A program made the position numbers and the translations under genes. Below are positions 1 through 6,606 of a DNA stretch of 11,570 bases, piece by piece. Each line of letters opens with the position of its first letter. Position 1 is the stretch's first letter. The stretch is from positions 1-11,570 of the forward strand of contig CAMYZR010000017.1 of NCBI GenBank assembly GCA_947303905.1. Direction: 5' to 3'. The notes beneath the pieces were generated by a model, which ran no database searches, was not told where the DNA came from, and was given only the letters and a program-made list of their open reading frames with translations. This stretch comes from an uncultured Atopobiaceae bacterium. Its GTDB lineage: Bacteria > Actinomycetota > Coriobacteriia > Coriobacteriales > Atopobiaceae.

Positions 1-891
1 GCCGAGAAGGTCCGCCTCGCGCGAAATGCGTGCAGAGGTAGCCACCGTTCCCACGACACGGCCCCGCTTGCCGCGCTGGCGGACTATGTGCTCCAGGATC
101 ATCGGCGCGAGGTCGTGCTGCGAAACCAGCCTCCCCTTCTCGTCTATGAGGGCAAACCGCTCGCAGGCACCATCGAGCACGATGCCCATATCGGCATGGC
201 TGCCGACGACCACGCGCTCGCACTCGTCCACCCACGGCTCGTGGGCATCTGGGTGCAGGCCGCGGAAGTCCGGGATTGGCTTGTCGTGAATGGCCAGCAC
301 CTTGCATCCCATGCGCTCGAACAGCTCGCGAGCGTATCCGCAACCTGCGCCATGCATGGTATCAAGCACGATCTTGAGACCCGAAGACTCGATAAGCGAC
401 GTGTCAGAGTTGAAGACCATGCTGTCGATATAGGCCTGCACGAAGTCCGCGCGCCGGATCTCGCCACGCACGTTTGACGGAGCGGCGCCAATCCGCTGGT
501 CGATGATGCTGACCTCGCGCACGCTCAGGGGCGCACCATCACCCTGGCAGGCGACGATGCCCCCATACTCGCAAGGCAGGGAGAGCGCCGTCAGCATGAC
601 ACCGCCGATGCACAGCGGGTCGCGCGCCACCGACCACCTGAGGGCCGGCGACGGGCAGATGTCCTCGCTGACGACTGCCTCCAGACCATATGCGGCCAGC
701 ACTTGGCCCGCAATCGTGGCAAAGCGCCTCGAGTCGCGCCTGGCGTCGAAGCCGACGAACACGCGCGAGCCCTCGCCCTTGATTGACCAGAGCTCACCGA
801 GTGCGGCTGCTATCTGTGCGACGACGCTTGCGTTGAATCCTTGGCTTATGCGGGACTGCCAACCGTTGATGCCAAAGCGGACAATCGCCAT
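1..891 (-). CDS. Phosphohexomutase-like protein with degenerate active site (partial, 3' end outside window)
   Basis: An open frame of 297 codons starts with ATG at 891 and runs off the left edge without a stop. I translated it by hand. It resembles the alpha-D-phosphohexomutase family (phosphoglucomutase/phosphomannomutase), which interconverts 6-phospho and 1-phospho sugars. Domain I starts with RFGINGW (residues 5-11). Domain II shows the family hallmark LDTMHGAG (176-183), and domain III has begun near the break (VVGTVATSARISREADLLG). About 150-200 residues, including the phosphate-binding C-terminal domain, should lie outside the window. Two catalytic motifs are broken. The phosphoserine motif TASHNP (or TASHLP) reads TALSLP at 101-106. 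The metal loop DGDADR reads DGACER at 240-245. The start lies 2 nt after the galU stop with no strong ribosome binding site, so translation is probably coupled to galU. The family assignment is fairly firm. An enzymatic role is doubtful. Confidence 0.82.
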   Translation of the reverse strand, partial: MAIVRFGINGWQSRISQGFNASVVAQIAAALGELWSIKGEGSRVFVGFDARRDSRRFATIAGQVLAAYGLEAVVSEDICPSPALRWSVARDPLCIGGVMLTALSLPCEYGGIVACQGDGAPLSVREVSIIDQRIGAAPSNVRGEIRRADFVQAYIDSMVFNSDTSLIESSGLKIVLDTMHGAGCGYARELFERMGCKVLAIHDKPIPDFRGLHPDAHEPWVDECERVVVGSHADMGIVLDGACERFALIDEKGRLVSQHDLAPMILEHIVRQRGKRGRVVGTVATSARISREADLLG

Positions 892-893
892 GG

Positions 894-1799
894 TTAGCCG
901 ATGAGACCCTTAGCCGCGTCACCGAGCTCCTCCAGGAAGGCGGCGCGATAGGTATCGCTTGCCAGGGCGAGACGCGCGTTGGTAGCAGCCCAAGCGGCGG
1001 GAGTGCCGGTGTCGCAACCCTCGGCGGGATCGACGACCACGGCGTACATCTCCTCCTCGGAGAGCAGGCGCTCCATGGCGTCGGTCAGCTGGATCTCGCC
1101 GCCGGCGCCGACGCCCTGGTCGGCGAGCAGCTCCATGATGCGCGGCGACAGCAGGTAGCGGCCGACGATGAACAGGTGGGACGGAGCCTCCTCCGGTGCG
1201 GGCTTCTCGACCAGACCGGTCACCTTCCAGACGGCGCCTTCATCCTCACCCGTCGCATCGCAGCCCTCGAGGGCCCCTACGCACTCGCCGGCAATGATGC
1301 CGTAGCGGCTGACCTGGTCGGCTGGCACGGGCGCGACGGCGATGACCGATGCGCCACCGTGGGCACGGGAGACCTCGGCCATGTTGACGCACATCTTGCG
1401 GTCGGGCACGAAGTAGTCGCCCAGCAGGATGAAGAAGGGCTCGTCGCCCACTTCTTCGGCGGCACAATGCACGGCGTGGCCCAGGCCCAGCGGCTCGTCC
1501 TGGTAGACGAACAAAACCGGAAGGCTCGAGGCGGTGTGGACCGCGTCAGCCAGGGCGTCCTTGCCCTTGGAGCGCAGCATCGACTCGAAGTCCTCGTCCA
1601 CGCTGAAGTACTTCTCGATCTCGGGCTTCTCATGGGAGTTGACGATCACGACGCCGTCGACGCCTTCTGGCTCGAGCGCCTCCTCGACCACGTACTGGAT
1701 GACCGGCTTGTCGAGCACGGGAAGCAGTTCCTTAGCCGAGCACTTGGTTGCGGGAAGAAAACGAGTGCCAAGACCGGCAGCAGGAATGATGGCCTTCAT
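894..1799 (-). CDS. galU: UTP--glucose-1-phosphate uridylyltransferase
   Basis: This 301-residue cytoplasmic nucleotidyltransferase makes UDP-glucose and pyrophosphate from UTP and glucose-1-phosphate, supplying glucosyl units for glycolipids, exopolysaccharide and wall glycans. The nucleotide-binding signature GLGTRFLPATK is at residues 9-19, followed by KELLPVLDKP (23-32). QDEPLGLGHAV (100-110) is the usual substrate-site segment. LLGDYFV (125-131) occupies the position of the LLPDD metal-binding segment with one Asp kept. EKP, GEIQLTDA and CDTGTP follow in family order. The length is normal. The ATG is preceded by GGAGGG at 8 nt. The gene lies 142 nt after the regulator gene and is followed after 2 nt by the phosphohexomutase-like gene, forming a probable two-gene unit. 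GalU is preferred over the glucose-1-phosphate thymidylyltransferases because of the FLPATK and GLGHAV motifs. Confidence 0.93.
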   Translation of the reverse strand: MKAIIPAAGLGTRFLPATKCSAKELLPVLDKPVIQYVVEEALEPEGVDGVVIVNSHEKPEIEKYFSVDEDFESMLRSKGKDALADAVHTASSLPVLFVYQDEPLGLGHAVHCAAEEVGDEPFFILLGDYFVPDRKMCVNMAEVSRAHGGASVIAVAPVPADQVSRYGIIAGECVGALEGCDATGEDEGAVWKVTGLVEKPAPEEAPSHLFIVGRYLLSPRIMELLADQGVGAGGEIQLTDAMERLLSEEEMYAVVVDPAEGCDTGTPAAWAATNARLALASDTYRAAFLEELGDAAKGLIG

Positions 1800-1835
1800 G
1801 ATGAGATCCCTCCGAAAGATAGAACGCCCTGTACT

Positions 1836-1863
1836 TTCATAACGAAACGAGCATACCCATCAA
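1836..1863 (-). promoter_or_regulatory. Weak candidate promoter for galU
   Basis: On the minus strand TTGATG (plus 1858-1863) is followed by a 16-nt spacer and TATGAA (plus 1836-1841). Each hexamer matches 4 of 6 bases of the sigma70 consensus. It sits about 37 nt upstream of the galU ATG, in the 142-nt gap after the regulator gene. The match is modest. Read-through from the regulator gene is an alternative. Confidence 0.28.
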
Positions 1864-1941
1864 CCTCAAGAAGCAGACTATGCTTCCCGCGGATGGCTAG
1901 TCTTGACGTGTGAGGTGGTCTCTTTCGACCATGAACGGAAG

Positions 1942-2364
1942 CTATTCGGTCCGGATGCCCTGCTTCTCCAGATACTCGCACCAGCGGCGCATGGTATCGG
2001 CGGAAAGGTCGTGCTCCATGAGGCAGGCCTCCTCGTCCGCTGTCTCCGGATCGACGCCAAGCCCCTCAGTAAGGAAGATTCGCAGCGTACGATGGCGATG
2101 CCACACGTCCTTGCCATACTCGCGACCCCGCTCGGTCAGGGTCACGCGACCATAGCGGGTCTGCTCGACCATGCCATGCTCCTTGAGCGTGGTGATGGCC
2201 TTGTTGACGCTCGCCTTGGAGACCTCCAGCTGCTCGGCAACGTCCACCGAGCGAATGCCCTTCTCAAATGCATCCTGATCGACCATGATGCGGTAGATCG
2301 ACTCGAGATAGTCCTCGCTTGCCATGCTGAGGCTATTGGGACCATGGGTTTCTGTCTTGGGCAT
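1942..2364 (-). CDS. DtxR/MntR-family metal-dependent transcriptional regulator
   Basis: This 140-residue protein (start ATG at 2364) resembles metal-activated repressors of the DtxR/MntR family, which bind Fe(II) or Mn(II) and repress metal uptake genes. The N-terminal winged helix-turn-helix spans about residues 15-78, with ASEDYLESIY (15-24), the recognition region AEQLEVSKASVNKAI (43-57) and the wing RYGRVTLTERG (70-80). The dimerisation and metal-binding domain follows, with HRHR (89-92) and EACLMEH (112-118). It ends without the SH3-like third domain of DtxR itself, so its architecture is MntR-like. The frame is open upstream to 2466, but that extension runs through the terminator hairpin. 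I therefore chose the ATG preceded by AGAAGGG at 9 nt. Met14 is another possible start. Its targets are not visible here, and no clear DtxR or MntR box was found nearby. Confidence 0.85.
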   Translation of the reverse strand: MPKTETHGPNSLSMASEDYLESIYRIMVDQDAFEKGIRSVDVAEQLEVSKASVNKAITTLKEHGMVEQTRYGRVTLTERGREYGKDVWHRHRTLRIFLTEGLGVDPETADEEACLMEHDLSADTMRRWCEYLEKQGIRTE

Positions 2365-2401
2365 AGCTGGGAACCCTTCTTGCGGAATCTCGACTGTTTC
2401 G

Positions 2402-2430
2402 TTTGTACCCAAAACATCTAGCGCTTGCAA
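2402..2430 (-). promoter_or_regulatory. Candidate promoter for the DtxR-type regulator
   Basis: On the minus strand TTGCAA (plus 2425-2430) and TACAAA (plus 2402-2407) are separated by exactly 17 nt. Both match the sigma70 hexamers at 4 of 6 positions. Transcription would start about 30 nt upstream of the ATG at 2364. The -35 hexamer lies only 4 nt beyond the terminator stem of the preceding transcript, inside its U-rich tail. Confidence 0.45.
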
Positions 2431-2467
2431 GAGAAATGCGGGAGACGGCAATGTCGTCTCCCGCATT
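2425..2467 (-). terminator. Intrinsic terminator after murA
   Basis: A perfect 13-bp inverted repeat (plus 2435-2447 and 2455-2467) encloses a 7-nt loop. Read on the minus strand it is a GC-rich hairpin followed by the U-rich tail ATTTCTCTTG, the layout of a rho-independent terminator. It begins 23 nt after the murA stop, so it probably ends the atp-murA transcript. On the plus strand the downstream T content is lower, so termination there is less likely. Confidence 0.8.
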
Positions 2468-2489
2468 CTGGCTGTCTGTCTTTTGGATT

Positions 2490-3764
2490 CTAGAGCACGG
2501 GATCCGGAATCTCGATGCGCTCCACGTGCGCCCCCAGCCCCTGCAGCTTCTCGACGAACCGCTCGTATCCGCGATCGATATGGTAGATGTCGGAGACGGT
2601 CGTCTCGCCGTCGGCGACAAGGCCCGCCATGACGAGAGCCGCGCCGCCGCGCAGGTCGGGCGACTTTACCTCAGCCCCGGAGAAGCCCGGCACGCCGTGC
2701 ACGATTGCGTGATGACCCTCGATGCGGATGTCGGCGCCCATGCGCTGCAGCTCGCTGGCGAACATGAAGCGGTTCTCGAAGACGTTCTCGGTGATGACGC
2801 AGGAGCTGTCGCCCACGGCGAGCAGGCACATGGTCTGGGCCTGCATGTCGGTGGGGAATCCCGGGAACGGCAGGGTCTGGATATCGACCGAGCGGATGTC
2901 GCCGTCGCGCCAGACGCGCACGCCGCGGTTGAGGCGCTCGATGGTAATGCCCATCTGCTCGTACTTGCGCAGGACCAGCCCGAGGTGGGCAGGCTCGAAG
3001 CCCAGCACGTCGATGGGCTCGCCACAGAGCGCAGCCGTCGCGATGAAGGTGCCCGCCTCGATGCGGTCGCCCACCACCTCGTGGGTCACGGCGTGCAGGT
3101 CTTCCACACCCTCGATCTCGATGACCGGGGTGCCGGCGCCCTTCACCTGAGCGCCCATCTCATTGAGCATGTTGGCGAGATCGACGATCTCGGGCTCGCG
3201 CGCCGCGTTGTCGATGACCGTGGTGCCCTTGGCCTTGACCGACGCCATCATGAGGTTCTCGGTGGCGCCGACGCTGGCGAAGTCCAGCGTGACCGTTGTG
3301 CCCGCGAGGCCCTGCGGAGCCGTGGCGTTGATATCACCGTGGTCGAGGTCAAACTCCACGCCCAGAGCCTGCAGGCCCAGGATGTGCATGTCGATCTTGC
3401 GGGCGCCGATGTTGCAGCCTCCCGGCATGGCGACGGTGGCCTTGCCAAAGCGACCCAGCAGGGGCCCCAGGACGGCCGTGGAGGCGCGCATCTGTGCCAC
3501 CAGCTCGTAGGGGGTGACCCAGCTGTCCACCGACGAGGTGTCGATGCTCAGCGTGTGCTCGTCCACGACCGTGATCTTGGCGCCGAGGCGCGTGAGCACC
3601 TTGCCCATGACATGAACGTCCGCGATGTTGGGCACGTTGGTCAGCGTGTTGACACCAGGAGCCAAGATAGTGGCAGCCATGAGCTTGAGCGCCGAGTTCT
3701 TTGCCCCCTCTACGGTCACCACGCCGCTGACGCGGTGGCCTCCTTCAATGCGAATGACGTCCAA
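2490..3764 (-). CDS. murA: UDP-N-acetylglucosamine 1-carboxyvinyltransferase
   Basis: MurA (424 residues) transfers enolpyruvate from phosphoenolpyruvate to UDP-GlcNAc, the first committed cytoplasmic step of peptidoglycan synthesis. Lys22 sits in GAKNSALK (20-27), the substrate-binding lysine of the family. Cys117 in PGGCNIGARKIDMH is the catalytic cysteine and fosfomycin target, so this is not the Cys-to-Asp resistant type. FPGFPTDMQAQ carries the catalytic Asp, and DRGYERFVEKL near the end carries the conserved Arg. The start is a TTG at 3764, placed 6 nt after GGAGG and giving MDVIRIEGG. The frame is open 21 codons further upstream to 3827, but that would overlap atpC and add an unconserved N-terminus. 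The gene is 23 nt after atpC with no terminator between them and is followed by a strong terminator, so it is probably the last gene of the ATP synthase operon. Confidence 0.95.
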   Translation of the reverse strand: MDVIRIEGGHRVSGVVTVEGAKNSALKLMAATILAPGVNTLTNVPNIADVHVMGKVLTRLGAKITVVDEHTLSIDTSSVDSWVTPYELVAQMRASTAVLGPLLGRFGKATVAMPGGCNIGARKIDMHILGLQALGVEFDLDHGDINATAPQGLAGTTVTLDFASVGATENLMMASVKAKGTTVIDNAAREPEIVDLANMLNEMGAQVKGAGTPVIEIEGVEDLHAVTHEVVGDRIEAGTFIATAALCGEPIDVLGFEPAHLGLVLRKYEQMGITIERLNRGVRVWRDGDIRSVDIQTLPFPGFPTDMQAQTMCLLAVGDSSCVITENVFENRFMFASELQRMGADIRIEGHHAIVHGVPGFSGAEVKSPDLRGGAALVMAGLVADGETTVSDIYHIDRGYERFVEKLQGLGAHVERIEIPDPVL

Positions 3765-3787
3765 CTCGATCCTCCGTACGAAATGAG

Positions 3788-4210
3788 CTACTCCTGCGGC
3801 GCATGCTGCAGCAGCAAATCGCACCATGCGATTTTGTTGTCATAGTATGCACGACGACTGTCGTCTTCGGGGAGCGCATCGCGCGAAGCTACGGCTTTAC
3901 CACGAGTCTTCTTGACGACGTCGACGTCGATGTCGTCGGAGCGGCGCGCGTGGTCGGCCAGGACGATGACCCTGTTGGGCGTGATCTCCACGTAGCCACC
4001 CGAGATGATGACCTTGACCGTCTCGCCCGGAGAGCCAGCCGTCGAAAGCGTGTTCAGGCGCACCACGCCATTGCCAAGCGCGCAGATCTCAGGCGCGTGA
4101 CCTGGCCAGACGCCAAGCTCGCCTGAGGCGGTGACGAGCACGATGCTCGCCACCTCGCCCTCGTAGAGCAGGCGGTCGGGACGCACGAACTGGCAGGTAA
4201 TCGATGCCAT
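3788..4210 (-). CDS. atpC: F1Fo ATP synthase subunit epsilon
   Basis: Epsilon (140 residues) is part of the central stalk and couples gamma to the c ring. In many bacteria it also inhibits ATP hydrolysis. The N-terminal beta sandwich (residues 1-85) is well conserved, with FVRPDRLLYEGEV, GELGVWPGHAP (30-40) and VIISGGYVEI (67-76). The C-terminal helical part (about 88-140) is divergent. At 94-99 it reads IDVDVV where ATP-binding epsilons have an I/L-D-x-x-R-A motif. The ATG is 6 nt after the atpD stop, with the weak ribosome binding site AAGGTAGG lying in the end of atpD. Length is normal. It is the last atp gene, followed by murA. Confidence 0.94.
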   Translation of the reverse strand: MASITCQFVRPDRLLYEGEVASIVLVTASGELGVWPGHAPEICALGNGVVRLNTLSTAGSPGETVKVIISGGYVEITPNRVIVLADHARRSDDIDVDVVKKTRGKAVASRDALPEDDSRRAYYDNKIAWCDLLLQHAPQE

Positions 4211-4216
4211 GGGTGC

Positions 4217-5680
4217 CTACCTTGCCATCTTTTCGGCGCGGGCGCGCACGTCCTCGATGGTGCTCGCGTAACGGAAGGCCTGCTCGGGGATGTCGTCGCA
4301 CTCGCCGTCGACGATGGCCGCAAAGGAGCGCACCGTCTCGTCCACGCGCACGTAGGCGCCAGGGTTGCCGGTGAACTTCTCGGCCACGTGGAAGGACTGC
4401 GAGAGGAACTGCTGGACCTTGCGCGCACGCGCGACGACCAGCTGCTGCTCCTCGGAGAGCTCGTCCATGCCGAGAATGGCGATGATGTCCTGCAGGTCGG
4501 AGTACTGCTGCAGGATCTCCTGGGTCTTCTGGGCCACGCGATAGTGCTCCTCGCCCACGATCTCGGGGTCAAGCGCGCCAGACGAGCTGGCCAGCGGGTC
4601 GACCGCCGGGTAGATGCCGAGCTCTGCAATCGAGCGCGAGAGAACCGTCGTGGCGTCGAGGTGCGTGAACGTGGTGGCGGGAGCCGGGTCGGTGAGGTCG
4701 TCTGCAGGGACGTAGACGGCCTGGACCGAGGTGATCGAGCCCTCGCGCGTCGAGGTGATGCGCTCCTGCAGGTCACCCATCTCGGTGGCCAGCGTGGGCT
4801 GGTAGCCGACTGCGGAGGGCATGCGGCCCAGCAGCGCCGACACCTCGGAGCCTGCCTGCGAGAAGCGGAAGATGTTGTCGATGAAGAGCAGGACGTCCTG
4901 GCCCTGGTCACGGAAGTACTCGGCCGTGGTGAGGCCGGCCAGGCCGACGCGCAGACGCGCTCCAGGCGGCTCGTTCATCTGGCCGTATACCAGGCAGGTC
5001 TTGTTGATGACGCCAGACTCGGTCATCTCGAGGTAGAGGTCGGTGCCCTCGCGGGTGCGCTCGCCGACGCCGGTGAAGACCGACGTGCCGCCGTGCTCCT
5101 GCGCGAGGTTGTTGATGAGCTCCTGGATCAGAACCGTCTTGCCGACGCCAGCGCCACCAAACAGGCCCGTCTTGCCGCCGCGCACGTAGGGCTCGAGCAG
5201 GTCGATGGCCTTGATGCCGGTCTCGAAGATCTCGGTCTGGGTCGTGAGCTCCTCGAAGGGAGGCGCGGGATGGTGAATGGGATAGTACTGGACACCCTCG
5301 GGGATGCCCTTGCCGTCCACGGGCTGGCCCATGACGTTCCACACGCGACCGAGCGTGGCCTGGCCGACCGGCATCATCATGGGGGCGCCGGTGTCGGTCA
5401 CCTTGAGGCCGCGCTGCAGGCCATCGGTGGACGACATGGCAACGGCGCGCACAATGTTGCCAGGCAGCTGCGACTCGACCTCGAGAATCGTGTCGATGTG
5501 GCCGGTCGGCGTGTCGACGTCAACCTTGAGCGCCGAGTAGATCGCCGGAACACGGTCGTCAAAACGAACGTCGACCACGGGGCCCACGATACGGACGATG
5601 GTTCCCACGCCCGCGCTCTTGTTGAGCAAGCTAATCGTGGCGCGCTCGAGCATGCCGAGCTCGTTTGCCTTTGTAGTCAT
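4217..5680 (-). CDS. atpD: F1Fo ATP synthase subunit beta
   Basis: Beta (487 residues) carries the catalytic nucleotide sites of F1 on the cytoplasmic side. Walker A is GGAGVGKT (175-182), the catalytic Glu lies in GERTREG (206-212), and Walker B is LLFID (264-268). The DELSEED helix that contacts gamma and epsilon reads DELSEEQ at 406-412. The start ATG shares one base with the atpG stop (TAATG) and is preceded by GGAGG at 7 nt, so it is well supported. Compared with E. coli beta this leaves an N-terminal extension of about 20 residues before the conserved GTIVRIVGPVVDV. Confidence 0.97.
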   Translation of the reverse strand: MTTKANELGMLERATISLLNKSAGVGTIVRIVGPVVDVRFDDRVPAIYSALKVDVDTPTGHIDTILEVESQLPGNIVRAVAMSSTDGLQRGLKVTDTGAPMMMPVGQATLGRVWNVMGQPVDGKGIPEGVQYYPIHHPAPPFEELTTQTEIFETGIKAIDLLEPYVRGGKTGLFGGAGVGKTVLIQELINNLAQEHGGTSVFTGVGERTREGTDLYLEMTESGVINKTCLVYGQMNEPPGARLRVGLAGLTTAEYFRDQGQDVLLFIDNIFRFSQAGSEVSALLGRMPSAVGYQPTLATEMGDLQERITSTREGSITSVQAVYVPADDLTDPAPATTFTHLDATTVLSRSIAELGIYPAVDPLASSSGALDPEIVGEEHYRVAQKTQEILQQYSDLQDIIAILGMDELSEEQQLVVARARKVQQFLSQSFHVAEKFTGNPGAYVRVDETVRSFAAIVDGECDDIPEQAFRYASTIEDVRARAEKMAR

Positions 5681-6594
5681 TACATGTCCTCCAATGCGGA
5701 TGCGCCACCGATGATCTCGTTGAGCTCGGTGGTGATCGAACCCTGCCGCTCGCGGTTGTACTTGCGGCTGAGCGTTGCGATGACTTCCTTGGCGTTGTCA
5801 GTCGCAGACTGCATGGCACGACGGCGCGCACCGTGCTCGGCTGCGGCGGAGTCAAGCAACGCGTGGAACACGACCGTCCTGATGTAGGCCGGGATGAGGA
5901 ATCCCAGCACCTCGCGGGCGGACGGCTCGAACTCATACTCGCTGTAGCGCTCGCGCTCGATGACCTCGAGCGCCTCGGCGCTGCGCGGCTTGGTGGGCAT
6001 CGTGAGCTCCTCTGCCGTAAGCGGCAGCACCTGCTCGACCACCTGCACCTGGTCCACGCGGTTGCGTGCGTGGGAGTAGTAGATGACGACGCGATCGAAG
6101 TCTCCCGAGGTGTAGCCATCCATCAGGTACGAGGCGATGCGGTCGGCGTCGTCCATCGTGGGCTCCGAGGAGTTGCCACTGAACGACATGACCGGCGTGA
6201 AGCCACGGAAGGTGAAGTACTCCGTCGGCTTCTTGCCGCACGTGATGAGCTCAGAGGCGATGCCGCGCTTGGCAAGCTCGTCCATCTCGTGCTGCACCAT
6301 ACGCTGTGGCACGATGTTGAAGCCACCTGCCATGCCGCGGTCGGACGCGACGAGGATGAAGAGCACCTTGTGCTCCTCCTTGTGCGTCTGCAGCAGCGGC
6401 TGGGAGTCATCGAAGCCCGCACTGGCCACGTTGGCCAGCATGCGGGTGATGGCGTCCTTGTAGGGCTCCGCCTCCTGGGCACGGTCGAGCGCGCGCCGGA
6501 TCTTCGCCGTGGAGATCATCTCCATCGTGCGCGTGACCTGCATGGTGCTCGTTACCGAGTCGATGCGTCCCTTTATTTCACGAAGGTTGGCCAT
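5680..6594 (-). CDS. atpG: F1Fo ATP synthase subunit gamma
   Basis: Gamma (304 residues) is the rotating central shaft of F1. The N-terminal helix has the family sequence REIKGRIDSV (5-14) followed by QVTRTMEMISTAKIRRA. The central Rossmann-like domain contains VASDRGMAGGFN. The C-terminal helix ends the protein with SATDNAKEVI and YNRERQGSITTELNEIIGGA, the part that inserts into the alpha3beta3 hexamer. Length is normal for actinobacteria. It starts 12 nt after atpA with AAGGCGGG upstream, and its stop overlaps the atpD start by one base. Confidence 0.96.
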   Translation of the reverse strand: MANLREIKGRIDSVTSTMQVTRTMEMISTAKIRRALDRAQEAEPYKDAITRMLANVASAGFDDSQPLLQTHKEEHKVLFILVASDRGMAGGFNIVPQRMVQHEMDELAKRGIASELITCGKKPTEYFTFRGFTPVMSFSGNSSEPTMDDADRIASYLMDGYTSGDFDRVVIYYSHARNRVDQVQVVEQVLPLTAEELTMPTKPRSAEALEVIERERYSEYEFEPSAREVLGFLIPAYIRTVVFHALLDSAAAEHGARRRAMQSATDNAKEVIATLSRKYNRERQGSITTELNEIIGGASALEDM

Positions 6595-6606
6595 CGATTG
6601 CCCGCC

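Noticed and set aside
1870..1886. Small inverted repeat (6-bp stem, 5-nt loop) between the regulator and galU
   Set aside because: Too weak and without a proper U tract to call a terminator; noted only as a possible one.
1800..1941. Possible DtxR-box or MntR-box autoregulatory site near the regulator gene
   Set aside because: I looked for the known palindromic patterns here and upstream of the regulator and saw no convincing match.
2365..2466. Upstream extension of the DtxR-type regulator (34 more codons)
   Set aside because: It would be translated from the terminator hairpin and across the promoter candidate; the ATG at 2364 has a ribosome binding site.
2403..3845. 480-codon open frame on the plus strand opposite murA
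   Set aside because: Antisense shadow of murA; it begins in the terminator region and has no sensible ribosome binding site.
4388..5887. 499-codon open frame on the plus strand opposite atpD
   Set aside because: Same GC-bias shadow; its translation is dominated by Leu, Val, Asp, His and Arg typical of antisense frames.
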